Source: Bacteroidales bacterium
GTDB lineage: Bacteria; Bacteroidota; Bacteroidia; Bacteroidales; UBA932
Length of the DNA stretch: 64,000 bases
Direction: 5' to 3'
Assembly (NCBI GenBank): GCA_009774765.1
Contig: VSOK01000002.1
Location: 1-64,000 of the forward strand
Positions 44,289-52,477 of this stretch are shown one piece after another. A model generated the notes under the pieces. That model was not told where the DNA came from and ran no database searches. It saw only the letters and a list, made by a program, of their open reading frames with translations. Each line of letters begins with the position of its first letter. Position 1 is the stretch's first letter. The position numbers were made by a program, and so were the translations under genes.

Positions 44289-46175
44289 CTACTGCTCATC
44301 CGGTCCCTGGTCGTCCGGTCCGTTCTGAGGTTCTCCCTGGAACGGTCCCTGAGGTCCGGCCTGGCCTGCCTGAGCAGCTTTGGCCATATCCTCCGAAGCC
44401 GCGTGCCAAGCATTGTTCAGTTCTTCGGTATATTTGTCGATATCACTGACATTCTGGCTCTTCACAGCTTCCTTGAGACTGTTGAGAGATGTCTCGATCG
44501 CACCCTTCTTGTCCGCAGGAATCTTGTCTCCATATTCCTTAAGGTTCTTCTCGCTCTGGAAACAGAGGGCATCCGCTCCGTTGATCTTGTCAACACGCTC
44601 TTTCTCAGCCTTGTCAGCAGCCTCATTTGCCTTCGCCTCATCCCTCATCCTCTTGATTTCGTCATCACTGAGTCCTGAAGAAGCCTCGATACGTATTTTC
44701 TGCTCTTTACCTGTAGCCTTGTCCTTTGCTGAGACATTGAGGATACCGTTGGCATCAATATCGAATGTCACCTCGATCTGAGGAACGCCTCTTGGAGCCG
44801 GTGCGATACCGTCAAGATGGAAACGTCCGATTTCCTTGTTGTCCTTGGCCATAGGCCTTTCTCCCTGAAGCACGTGTATTTCAACTGCAGGCTGGTTGTC
44901 TGCGGCAGTAGAGAATGTCTCTGACTTGCGGGTAGGAATTGTCGTGTTGGACTCGATGAGTTTTGTCATCACGCCTCCCAAAGTCTCAATACCGAGTGAA
45001 AGCGGAGTTACGTCAAGAAGAAGCACATCCTTCACGTCTCCTGCAAGCACACCTCCCTGGATAGCCGCTCCGACAGCAACGACCTCATCAGGATTCACGC
45101 TCTTGTTCGGAGCCTTTCCGAAGAATTTCTCAACGATCGCCTGTATTGCAGGGATACGTGTAGAACCTCCGACGAGAAGTACCTCATTGATGTCTGAAGC
45201 CTGAAGTCCGGCATCTGAAAGGGCTTTGCGGCAAGGCTCGATAGTCCTCTGGATAAGACTGTCTGCAAGCTGCTCGAATTTTGCCCTTGTCAAAGTCTTC
45301 ACAAGGTGTTTTGGAACTCCGTCCACAGGCATGATATAAGGCAGGTTGATCTCTGTAGAAGTCTGGTTTGAAAGTTCAATCTTGGCTTTCTCTGCAGCCT
45401 CCTTCAGTCTCTGAAGGGCCATAGGATCCTTCTTGAGGTCAAGTCCGCCGTTCTCTGATGCGAATTCTGAAGCAAGCCAGTCAATTATCACCTGGTCGAA
45501 GTCATCTCCTCCGAGGTGTGTATCTCCATTTGTTGAAAGTACCTCGAACACTCCGTCTCCAAGCTCAAGGATTGAGATATCGAATGTACCTCCTCCAAGG
45601 TCGTACACGGCAATCTTCATATTTTTGTCAGTCTTGTCAAGACCGTATGCGAGAGCGGCTGCAGTAGGCTCGTTGATGATACGTTTCACATCAAGTCCGG
45701 CAATCTTTCCGGCTTCTTTTGTAGCCTGGCGCTGTGAGTCAGAAAAGTATGCCGGCACAGTGATGACAGCCTCCGTTACCTCCTGACCAAGATAATCCTC
45801 TGCAGTCTTCTTCATTTTCTGAAGAATCATAGCTGAAATCTCCTGCGGAGTGAAAAGGCGTCCGTCAATATCCACCCTCGGAGTGTTGTTGTCACCTTTC
45901 ACGACTTTGTAAGGCACGTATGACAGTTCCTTGCCTACCTGGTCGTAAGTCTCTCCCATGAATCTCTTTATAGAGAAGATGGTCTTGTGAGGGTTCGTGA
46001 TCGCCTGCCTCTTTGCAGGGTTACCGATTTTCCTCTCTCCGCCGTCGGTGAAAGCCACAACGGAAGGGGTAGTCCTCTGTCCCTCATTGTTGATGATTAC
46101 GGCAGGCTCATTACCTTCCATAACTGCCACGCAAGAGTTCGTGGTTCCCAAGTCAATACCAATAATTTTTCCCAT
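44289..46175 (-). CDS. dnaK: Chaperone protein DnaK (Hsp70)
   Basis: This 628-residue ATP-driven chaperone has the N-terminal ATPase motif GIDLGTTNSCVAVMEG, 'YDLGGGTFDISILE' and 'EVLLVGGSTRIPAIQ'. The linker 'VLLLDVTPLSLGIET', a substrate-binding beta domain and a helical lid follow, and the C-terminus ends in an acidic Gly/Pro/Gln tail (PQNGPDDQGPDEQ-like). No grpE or dnaJ is next to it, so it is a single gene with its own terminator. The start is the ATG at 46175. Confidence 0.98.
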   Translation of the reverse strand: MGKIIGIDLGTTNSCVAVMEGNEPAVIINNEGQRTTPSVVAFTDGGERKIGNPAKRQAITNPHKTIFSIKRFMGETYDQVGKELSYVPYKVVKGDNNTPRVDIDGRLFTPQEISAMILQKMKKTAEDYLGQEVTEAVITVPAYFSDSQRQATKEAGKIAGLDVKRIINEPTAAALAYGLDKTDKNMKIAVYDLGGGTFDISILELGDGVFEVLSTNGDTHLGGDDFDQVIIDWLASEFASENGGLDLKKDPMALQRLKEAAEKAKIELSNQTSTEINLPYIMPVDGVPKHLVKTLTRAKFEQLADSLIQRTIEPCRKALSDAGLQASDINEVLLVGGSTRIPAIQAIVEKFFGKAPNKSVNPDEVVAVGAAIQGGVLAGDVKDVLLLDVTPLSLGIETLGGVMTKLIESNTTIPTRKSETFSTAADNQPAVEIHVLQGERPMAKDNKEIGRFHLDGIAPAPRGVPQIEVTFDIDANGILNVSAKDKATGKEQKIRIEASSGLSDDEIKRMRDEAKANEAADKAEKERVDKINGADALCFQSEKNLKEYGDKIPADKKGAIETSLNSLKEAVKSQNVSDIDKYTEELNNAWHAASEDMAKAAQAGQAGPQGPFQGEPQNGPDDQGPDEQ

Positions 46176-46407
46176 AATATTAATCTCCTTTTTAATTTTC
46201 AGTTTTCAGTTCCTCCCCGTTCAAGGAAAGGTGTCGACCCCGTCATCCGCCTGGATTTCCGAAGCCGCGAAGCTAATAACGAATGTTGTGCCAATCATAA
46301 GGTATGACCGTCAAAAGTGCCAAAATGGCAGATGTCGCAGAAAAATATGTCAGTTTGCTATATTTGAGCTTGCACTCATATAAACGCCCTGGTCTCGGCA
46401 TAGCCCA

Positions 46408-46467
46408 AATAAACGGCTAAGCCGAATGCAGTCAAACTTGTTTGGACTGCTGAGGCGGGAGTTTATT
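46408..46467 (+). repeat. Structured element, copy D
   Basis: This plus-strand copy folds as AATAAAC with GTTTATT (outer stem), GCC with GGC, loop GAAT/TGA with a possible G-A, A-G pair and A-U closing pair, then the hairpin GCAGTCAAAC/GTTTGGACTGC with a one-base bulge. It is more divergent than the other three copies but has the same architecture. It lies upstream of the mapped promoter of the next gene rather than inside an operon. Confidence 0.65.
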
Positions 46468-46494
46468 GTAAAACCGGAGGTTTTAAAATAAATT

Positions 46495-46525
46495 TTGCCT
46501 CTGCTCTCGACTTTGGCTATATTTG
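46495..46525 (+). promoter_or_regulatory. Promoter of the second RluA-type gene
   Basis: TTG at 46495-46497 (in TTTTGC) and TATATTTG at 46518-46525 are 20 bases apart, a strong consensus match. It ends 4 bases before the ATG at 46530, so the mRNA is likely leaderless. The spacer contains CTCTGCTCTCG (46499-46509), as in the DUF4290-ftsK promoter. Confidence 0.7.
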
Positions 46526-46529
46526 CACT

Positions 46530-47240
46530 ATGGAATACAGAAATCTATCAAAGGAAGAATATACCGGTCTTCAAGACCGTATTCTATATGAGGACAATCA
46601 TATAATAATCATAAACAAACGTACTGGAGAAATAGTGCAGGGAGACAAGACGGGAGACGAGACACTGGGAGACCTTATAAAAGCGTTCATAGCGCAAAGG
46701 GACGGAAAACCGGGGAAAGTCTTTCTCGGGGTACCTCACAGGCTGGACAGACCTGTCAGCGGCATAGCAATGTTCGCCAAGACATCAAAGTCCCTTGAAA
46801 GGCTTAACGGGATGTTCCGCAACGGAGAAATACACAAATTCTACTGGGCACTCGTATGCTATGAACCGCAGCCCGCCAGAGCGGAGCTTGAAAATTATCT
46901 CTACAGGATAGAGAAGCAGAACAAATCATATATCTGCAGAAACGGATCACGCCGCCAGGACGCAAAACTTGCAAAACTCATATATGAACTGATCGGGAAG
47001 ACTGACAGATATTTCCTTGTGGAAGTGCAGCTTCTGACAGGACGTCACCATCAGATACGCTGCCAGCTCGCAGGGATAGGCTGTCCGATAAAGGGAGACC
47101 TCAAATACGGGGCTCCGAGATCCAATCCGGACGGAGGGATTTCTCTGCACGCACGCAGGATAACTTTCACTCATCCGGTAAAAAAAGAGGAGCTTACAAT
47201 CGAAGCCCCTCTTCCTGACACCTGGAAAGGTGTATATTGA
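46530..47240 (+). CDS. RluA-family RNA pseudouridine synthase (second copy)
   Basis: This 236-residue enzyme resembles the synthase at 27800 but is distinct. It has 'RILYEDNHIIIINKRTGEIVQ', the catalytic block 'VPHRLDRPVSGIAMFAKTSKSLERLNGMF' with the essential Asp in RLDR, and 'LLTGRHHQIRCQLAGIGCPIKGDLKYGAP'. There is no S4 domain. The RNA target is not predictable. It stands alone with a promoter directly at its start codon and converges with the lipoprotein gene, whose stop follows immediately. Confidence 0.92.
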   Translation: MEYRNLSKEEYTGLQDRILYEDNHIIIINKRTGEIVQGDKTGDETLGDLIKAFIAQRDGKPGKVFLGVPHRLDRPVSGIAMFAKTSKSLERLNGMFRNGEIHKFYWALVCYEPQPARAELENYLYRIEKQNKSYICRNGSRRQDAKLAKLIYELIGKTDRYFLVEVQLLTGRHHQIRCQLAGIGCPIKGDLKYGAPRSNPDGGISLHARRITFTHPVKKEELTIEAPLPDTWKGVY

Positions 47241-47717
47241 TCAGTCCTCCTCTATTTCAGGAAATGCTGATGTAATTTCTTCCGGAATGTCGTGACGGAC
47301 ATAGACGCAGACATCGGTAAGGTCATCGTATGCAGTCCAGACCATCCTGTCCGCCGTCAATGACACTATATATTTGTGATTCCACTCTTCATTGAGAGTA
47401 TTGTCATAGCTTCCCTTGATGATATATCCCAACTCTTCATCCTCCAGGATGACAAAAGGGCCTGTCTGTCTGACAAACTCCATTGATCCTACATTGGAAT
47501 ACATCTCATATCTGGAACCCTTGCGGACAAATCTGATATAGACAGACACGTCCTCACCGGCAGGAAGTCCGTTGTTCCAGGTTTCAAGCATCCAGTCACC
47601 GGACAGATTGTTGGCCGTGACATCAAGATATCCGTCAGTCTGAGGTTCTGTCACAGTACATGAGGCCAGACCGCAGATCACCAGAATCAAAAGTGCAGAT
47701 TTCAATATATTCTTCAT
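47241..47717 (-). CDS. Small lipocalin-like lipoprotein
   Basis: This 158-residue lipoprotein has the lipobox LASC at about residue 20. The remainder reads as a short beta-barrel of the lipocalin-like kind: 'LSGDWMLETWNNG', 'YIRFVRKGSRYEMYSNVG', 'GYIIKGSYDNTLNEEWNHKYIVSLTADRMVWTA'. Proteins of this form are common as last genes in Bacteroidetes surface loci, with unknown ligands. It is the last gene of the second SusCD locus, 39 bases after the DUF1573 gene. Confidence 0.65.
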   Translation of the reverse strand: MKNILKSALLILVICGLASCTVTEPQTDGYLDVTANNLSGDWMLETWNNGLPAGEDVSVYIRFVRKGSRYEMYSNVGSMEFVRQTGPFVILEDEELGYIIKGSYDNTLNEEWNHKYIVSLTADRMVWTAYDDLTDVCVYVRHDIPEEITSAFPEIEED

Positions 47718-47756
47718 ACTATTCTATATATTCCTTTTATATAATTACAATAAATA

Positions 47757-48563
47757 TCAGTCGATTGTCAGCATTACGGTTGAAGTTCCCGGCGGGACTC
47801 CAAGTCCTGTCATCACAAGCGGAACCCTCACCGGTCCATTTGTGCCTGCGGCCACGCTTCCCGCGAACTTTTCAGGATCGAATGAAATGCAGATCTCGCC
47901 CTCCTTTCCCGGCTCCACACCGGAGGTGTCGCACCAGGCCCTGACATAATCAGGCAGCAGTTCAGAACTTATGGCCGGAACAACCGGCGTATCTCCTGTA
48001 TTCAGGAAACCGATACATATAATATCTTTCATATCCCTGCGGAAAGCAACTTCCTTCGCCTTCATTCTTATCTTTCCCATACTGTGAGGGAACCACCTGC
48101 TTCTGTCCGCCCCCTGCCTGACAGAAACTGCCAGAGACAGCACAGCTGTCGGATGCGAAGCGGAAAGGTCGGTGTAGACAAATATCCTGCGCTCAAATTT
48201 CCCCGGATGACCCTTAGGATAATATGTAACCGATATTTTCCCGCTGTCCTCAGGTGCAACGATCTTACGGTCGCATTCCGCTACCGCACATCCGCAGGAT
48301 GTGGAGATTTTTCTTATGGCCAGCGGTTTTCCTCCTTTATTCAAAAAGCGGAAGACATATACCGGCACATCCGTCTCCTCAATCTCCCCTGTCACAATAC
48401 GCTTGGTATCAAATTTCATCAAAGAACTCCGATCGGCCTCCACTGGATTCGCGATGCTGTCAAGCACCTCCTCAGGAACGGTCCAGATCTGTGCCGCAAG
48501 ATCCGTCTGCCAACAAAGGCAGAGGATACCTGCAAGCAACCGTACAATCAACTTTCCGGACAT
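47757..48563 (-). CDS. DUF1573 secreted protein
   Basis: This 268-residue secreted protein (signal near LCWQTDLAAQ) contains the DUF1573 immunoglobulin-like fold: 'VYVFRFLNKGGKPLAIRKISTSCGCAVAECDRKIVAPEDSGKISVTYYPKGHPGKFERRIFVYTD'. The cysteine-containing SCGCA motif is typical. The second half repeats a similar beta-sandwich. The function of DUF1573 proteins is not established. It follows the subtilisin gene by 3 bases, so it is probably co-expressed with the SusCD locus. Confidence 0.85.
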   Translation of the reverse strand: MSGKLIVRLLAGILCLCWQTDLAAQIWTVPEEVLDSIANPVEADRSSLMKFDTKRIVTGEIEETDVPVYVFRFLNKGGKPLAIRKISTSCGCAVAECDRKIVAPEDSGKISVTYYPKGHPGKFERRIFVYTDLSASHPTAVLSLAVSVRQGADRSRWFPHSMGKIRMKAKEVAFRRDMKDIICIGFLNTGDTPVVPAISSELLPDYVRAWCDTSGVEPGKEGEICISFDPEKFAGSVAAGTNGPVRVPLVMTGLGVPPGTSTVMLTID

Positions 48564-48566
48564 ATC

Positions 48567-50633
48567 CTACAACCAGCCGTAATCTCCTGTAGAAGTCCTG
48601 ACAGTGATCACGAACTCCTGAGTTACGCCTCCGGCTGATATGGAAGCCTTTGTCATTCCTGCCTTCAGGCCCTTCAATCTCAATTTGCCTGAATCAGAGT
48701 CGTATGATGACTCCGCGACAGTCTTGTCAGCGATCACGACATTGAAATCTCCGGCACCTTCTGCAAAATATATCGAAGGATTCACATCCACGCTTCCTCC
48801 GACTGCTATATACAGATTCGGGAATTTCATAGCCGATCCGGCACCTTCTATGGCATCAAGAAGTCTGGAAGCATTAACCTGACCTGCACCCATCTGACCT
48901 CTGTACAAAGACAGCTGCATAGATTCCGGCACATTTTCAATCTCAGTGGCAAAATCCCTGTAGACCTTTCTTGAAGGCCAAGTCTTCTCTATGTCAGAAG
49001 CAGGGGTCACACTGCTGTAAAGCAGTTCCTTGAATTCATCAGCAGTAAAATGCTTGCGCAGCTGTGCGGCATACGACAGTCCGAGAGCTACGACACCGGA
49101 AACGTGAGGGCAGGCCATAGAGGTTCCCTCCATATAACCGTATCCGCTTTCAGCGACGTGAGGCGGAACAGTGGAAAGTATAGATCCGCGTTCTCCACGC
49201 TTGTAGCCCGCTTCAGCATCCGTGAAATCCCAATAATAGTTCTGGTCTCCTCCAGGTGCGCAGATAGTAGTACCGGCACCGTAATTTGTAAAAGTAGAAG
49301 GCGTCCAGTCCGCAGCCGTAGAAGCGACGGATACATAATCACCGTACTTTCCAGGATAGCAGGCCATAGGGGCATTTTCATTGCCTGCGGCGAAGATGGC
49401 TATACCTCCGTCAAGCACTCCGTTAGGAGAGCCTGCATTATGGATGAAATAGTCAAATGTAACCTTCTCGATAGGGCTGTATTCCATCCACATCTCATCA
49501 CTGGTATATCCCTGTCCTCCCCAGACATAGCCATTGGCCGCACCTGAGATATATCCCCAGCTGCACTGGAGTATGACAGCACCGTTGTCTGCGGCATATT
49601 TGACTGCCCTTACCTGCGCAAGTGCACTCGTCTCGATATCTCCTGAAAATATCTGACAGCTCATGATCTTGACTCCCGGCTTGTCAGGAGTACCTCCGGC
49701 GATTGAGCCGATACCGATGCCATTGTTGTTCTGAGCGGCAATCACACCGGCAACATGGGAACCGTGTCCGGTATCCGCTATATCATTGGTCGTGATTATA
49801 CCTGTATTGCGCACAAAGTTGTATCCGTGAGTATCTCCGGAATATCCATTGCCGTCCAGATCCTCTTTTCCTCCATAGTTGCCCTGCTCTCCGGGATTGG
49901 TCCACATATTCGGTTTAAGGTCAGGGTGGGTGAAATCCACACCTTCATCAAGCACAGCCACTATGATGGAAGGATCTCCGGTACATTTCTTCCAGGCCTC
50001 TTCCACCTGTACATCAGCACCGGCGATGGATTTGCCGACAGTCTCACCTTTATCATTTACAGCGAACAGATTCCCGTCATTGATCATATCCCACTGATAA
50101 TACATAAGAGGATCGTCAAAATGAGATACGCCGGCTTTGGTCATCACCTTTCCAGGAACGAAAGGCACAGCCTTCTCCTTACGTGAACGCTTCATGATCC
50201 TGTTGAGTTCCACCTGCTGCACCTCACCGAGTGAAGACAGCCTTTTGGCCACATCCTCAAGCCTGAACTCATCACTAAAACGTACGACATACCAAAGATG
50301 AAGTCCGGACTCACGTGTTGCAGATTCGGTCCTGGTATTCTTAGGGAAAACCCTCTCGACCTGATATGTGCCCACCAGATCCAGCACGTCATCCACAGTA
50401 ACGATACCGGAACGTGTAGCAGGTCCTCCGCTTTTAGTCGCAGGCATTATCCTGTCAAGGATATCACTGACCTGAGGATCGAATTTCACAAGAAGTTCAC
50501 CGGCGACGGCATCCCCGGCAAGTTCGGGAACTTTGACAGACGTTTCGTCCGTCCTGATGTTCTCCTCGTTTATCGAACAGGAGATGACAGACAGGCCCAC
50601 GGCCGCGCAAAAGATATGTAAATATTTTTTCAT
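48567..50633 (-). CDS. Subtilisin-like S8 serine protease lipoprotein
   Basis: This 688-residue surface lipoprotein has the lipobox VISC at about residue 19. It carries an inhibitor-like propeptide (AGELLVKFDPQV...VVRFSDEF...VQQVELNRI) and a complete subtilisin triad: Asp229 in 'VAVLDEGVDFTHPDL', His290 in 'GHGSHVAGVIA' and Ser505 in 'GTSMACPHVSGV'. The last 90 or so residues are a small beta domain (GSVDVNPSIYFAEGAGDFNV...). It is probably the enzyme that breaks down protein for the SusCD pair of this locus. Confidence 0.94.
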   Translation of the reverse strand: MKKYLHIFCAAVGLSVISCSINEENIRTDETSVKVPELAGDAVAGELLVKFDPQVSDILDRIMPATKSGGPATRSGIVTVDDVLDLVGTYQVERVFPKNTRTESATRESGLHLWYVVRFSDEFRLEDVAKRLSSLGEVQQVELNRIMKRSRKEKAVPFVPGKVMTKAGVSHFDDPLMYYQWDMINDGNLFAVNDKGETVGKSIAGADVQVEEAWKKCTGDPSIIVAVLDEGVDFTHPDLKPNMWTNPGEQGNYGGKEDLDGNGYSGDTHGYNFVRNTGIITTNDIADTGHGSHVAGVIAAQNNNGIGIGSIAGGTPDKPGVKIMSCQIFSGDIETSALAQVRAVKYAADNGAVILQCSWGYISGAANGYVWGGQGYTSDEMWMEYSPIEKVTFDYFIHNAGSPNGVLDGGIAIFAAGNENAPMACYPGKYGDYVSVASTAADWTPSTFTNYGAGTTICAPGGDQNYYWDFTDAEAGYKRGERGSILSTVPPHVAESGYGYMEGTSMACPHVSGVVALGLSYAAQLRKHFTADEFKELLYSSVTPASDIEKTWPSRKVYRDFATEIENVPESMQLSLYRGQMGAGQVNASRLLDAIEGAGSAMKFPNLYIAVGGSVDVNPSIYFAEGAGDFNVVIADKTVAESSYDSDSGKLRLKGLKAGMTKASISAGGVTQEFVITVRTSTGDYGWL

Positions 50634-50644
50634 TCCTCTGATAA

Positions 50645-52465
50645 CTAATTATTGTTGTTGTTATTCAGCCTATCAAGCTTGTAAGGATGGATATCATAAT
50701 AACTTCCCTGATTGCCCGGTACATTGCTGTAATTGCTCAAACTTACAGGAACATTGTTGAATTCAGCACGTACCCCGTTTTTGTCAGTACCTTCCTGATT
50801 ATAGATGAATGAATCCGGAAGCCACTGGTTGAAATTAGGATGGTAAAGCACCCAGTTCGGAAGATCACCGTTGAGCCTGTTGTAGTTGATGGCAAACCTT
50901 CTCATATTAGGGAAGACACGCGGCAGCTTAAGGTTCATAAACTCGACAGTAAGCGAGTCTCCCCTGTCGGCCTCAGAATATTCAGGTATTCCTAATCCCT
51001 TTACAGTATTGTCATCAGGAAGAGTTCCCTGAAGATAGTTCACTGACATTATAAGAGTATCCAGCTTTTCCCAGGTCAGAAGCCTTTTCCAGAAACCGTT
51101 GGCATTGTCCGTAGCCGGTCTGGTGGCATCTATAAAACCTCCAAGATCTGTAGCAGAAGTATTTGAAAGGTCATATACTACACTGCGCTGGTTTGCATTC
51201 AATATAATAGAATGCAAAGCAGGGAAGTTTTCAGGTGTAAGTATACTTGGCCAGGTCTGCAGGTTGTTGCTTGAAAAATTAACATACTCAAGATTTTTGA
51301 GCGAAGTCAGACCGGCACCGAGCTCTGTAAGACCGTAAGCACTGACAGACAGTCTCTTGAGCTGGGTCAAATTGTTGATATATTCACCTGTGCTGAGATT
51401 TGTAAGCAGGAACGTATTGGCGTTGCTGGCAAAAACGACTGATTCCGCCGCCCTGAGATGCTGCACTTCCTGAGGGAGCGGTTCACGTGTTGTAAACATC
51501 AGGAATGACGCGCTTCTTACACGGCCCACATAAGACTGTGCCTTTGCCTCAAGATACTCATCAGCTCCGAGAGATTTGAGAGGATCGCTGTCAGGAAGAG
51601 CCTTCTGGTCTTCAAGCAGATGTGTCCTGTCGGAAGCGACAAGCTCCCTTATCAGCTCAATATCCCCCTGGTTCCAGAGGACAACTCCTGTCCACCTGTC
51701 CATAGGCAGTGAAGCGTCAGACTCAGTCCAGATTCCTAAAGAACGCTCGATACCGAGAACCGCAAGAGAGTCTCCGCGCCTGTCCTGTGTTATCTCTTCC
51801 GCCGCACCCTGTACGACAGTAACAAAGTCATGTCTTACAAGGACTGCTTCAGGATCCTTGGGTATAAACCTTACTTCTGCGATACGCTCCTCGGGTACGG
51901 AGCTTACATTCCATCTGAAACGTACATTCACCTCGCGGGGACGTACTCCACGGTCAAGTTCAAGTTCCTTGTTGCTCCTGTCTGTCGCAAGCCAGGAAAC
52001 ATTCTCAGGAACGACGATATCAAAAGGAATATTGGATTTGACCTTCACATCGAAATAACGGTTGTCAAGCAGATCGAATTCAGGTATTGAAATCCTGTCC
52101 TTGTTGACAGAGATGGAATATTCAAACCCCTTCTGCACTACATTGATGCTTACGACTTCATCATCATCGATTTTCTTGATGTTGACCTGGCCTGTCCTCT
52201 CTGTAAGGACAAGCGTAGAGTCGATTATCACCTCACATTTGCCGCTTCCTCTTCCGTTGGCCGGAGAAATTGAAATCCATGGCTCTCCTGAAGATGCCAC
52301 CCATTCACCGGAAGCTGATATCGTCACAGTCCTGCGTCCTCCTTCCGCTTCAAATGCAAGATCCTTGTCCCCTGTCTCAAAAGGGATATCAGTAGTGACA
52401 TTTTTGCACGCAACCGCAGAAATAGCAGCTGCAAAGCATAAAAATAATATTTTATATGTTTTCAT
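50645..52465 (-). CDS. BACON-domain leucine-rich-repeat lipoprotein
   Basis: This 606-residue lipoprotein has the lipobox AVAC at about residue 20. Two BACON-like beta-sandwich domains follow (about 30-115 and 115-225; 'ISASGEWVASSGEPWISISPANGRGSGKCEVII', 'SNIPFDIVVPENVSWLAT'). Leucine-rich repeats fill the second half (LTQLKRLSVSAYGLTELGAGLTSLKNLEYVNFSSNNLQTWPSIL). It ends in a run of Asn, encoded by a short AAC/AAT repeat. It is probably a surface binding protein of the SusCD locus. The ligand is unknown. Confidence 0.85.
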   Translation of the reverse strand: MKTYKILFLCFAAAISAVACKNVTTDIPFETGDKDLAFEAEGGRRTVTISASGEWVASSGEPWISISPANGRGSGKCEVIIDSTLVLTERTGQVNIKKIDDDEVVSINVVQKGFEYSISVNKDRISIPEFDLLDNRYFDVKVKSNIPFDIVVPENVSWLATDRSNKELELDRGVRPREVNVRFRWNVSSVPEERIAEVRFIPKDPEAVLVRHDFVTVVQGAAEEITQDRRGDSLAVLGIERSLGIWTESDASLPMDRWTGVVLWNQGDIELIRELVASDRTHLLEDQKALPDSDPLKSLGADEYLEAKAQSYVGRVRSASFLMFTTREPLPQEVQHLRAAESVVFASNANTFLLTNLSTGEYINNLTQLKRLSVSAYGLTELGAGLTSLKNLEYVNFSSNNLQTWPSILTPENFPALHSIILNANQRSVVYDLSNTSATDLGGFIDATRPATDNANGFWKRLLTWEKLDTLIMSVNYLQGTLPDDNTVKGLGIPEYSEADRGDSLTVEFMNLKLPRVFPNMRRFAINYNRLNGDLPNWVLYHPNFNQWLPDSFIYNQEGTDKNGVRAEFNNVPVSLSNYSNVPGNQGSYYDIHPYKLDRLNNNNNN

Positions 52466-52477
52466 ATCAGCCGGTTG

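Larger units (their letters stand above)
46176..46529. other. dnaK / pseudouridine synthase divergent intergenic region
   Basis: These 354 bases separate two divergent genes. On the plus strand there is a -7-like TATATTTG (46359-46366), copy D of the structured element (46408-46467), a small hairpin TAAAACC-GGA-GGTTTTA (46469-46485), then the strong promoter at 46495-46525. On the minus strand, towards dnaK, a TTGGCAC (46294-46288) with TTCGT nearby (46283-46279) looks partly like a -24/-12 promoter. A short palindrome TGCCAAAATGGCA lies at 46317-46329. No CIRCE element is seen. Confidence 0.55.

Noticed and set aside
46365..46390. Possible CIRCE element (TTGCACTC) near dnaK
   Set aside because: Only one half-site is present; no GAGTGCTAA partner at 9 bases.
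47745..47757. Fifth copy of the structured element (GATATTTATTGTA on the minus strand)
   Set aside because: Only the 3' edge matches; there is no left stem arm or inner stem in the preceding coding sequence.
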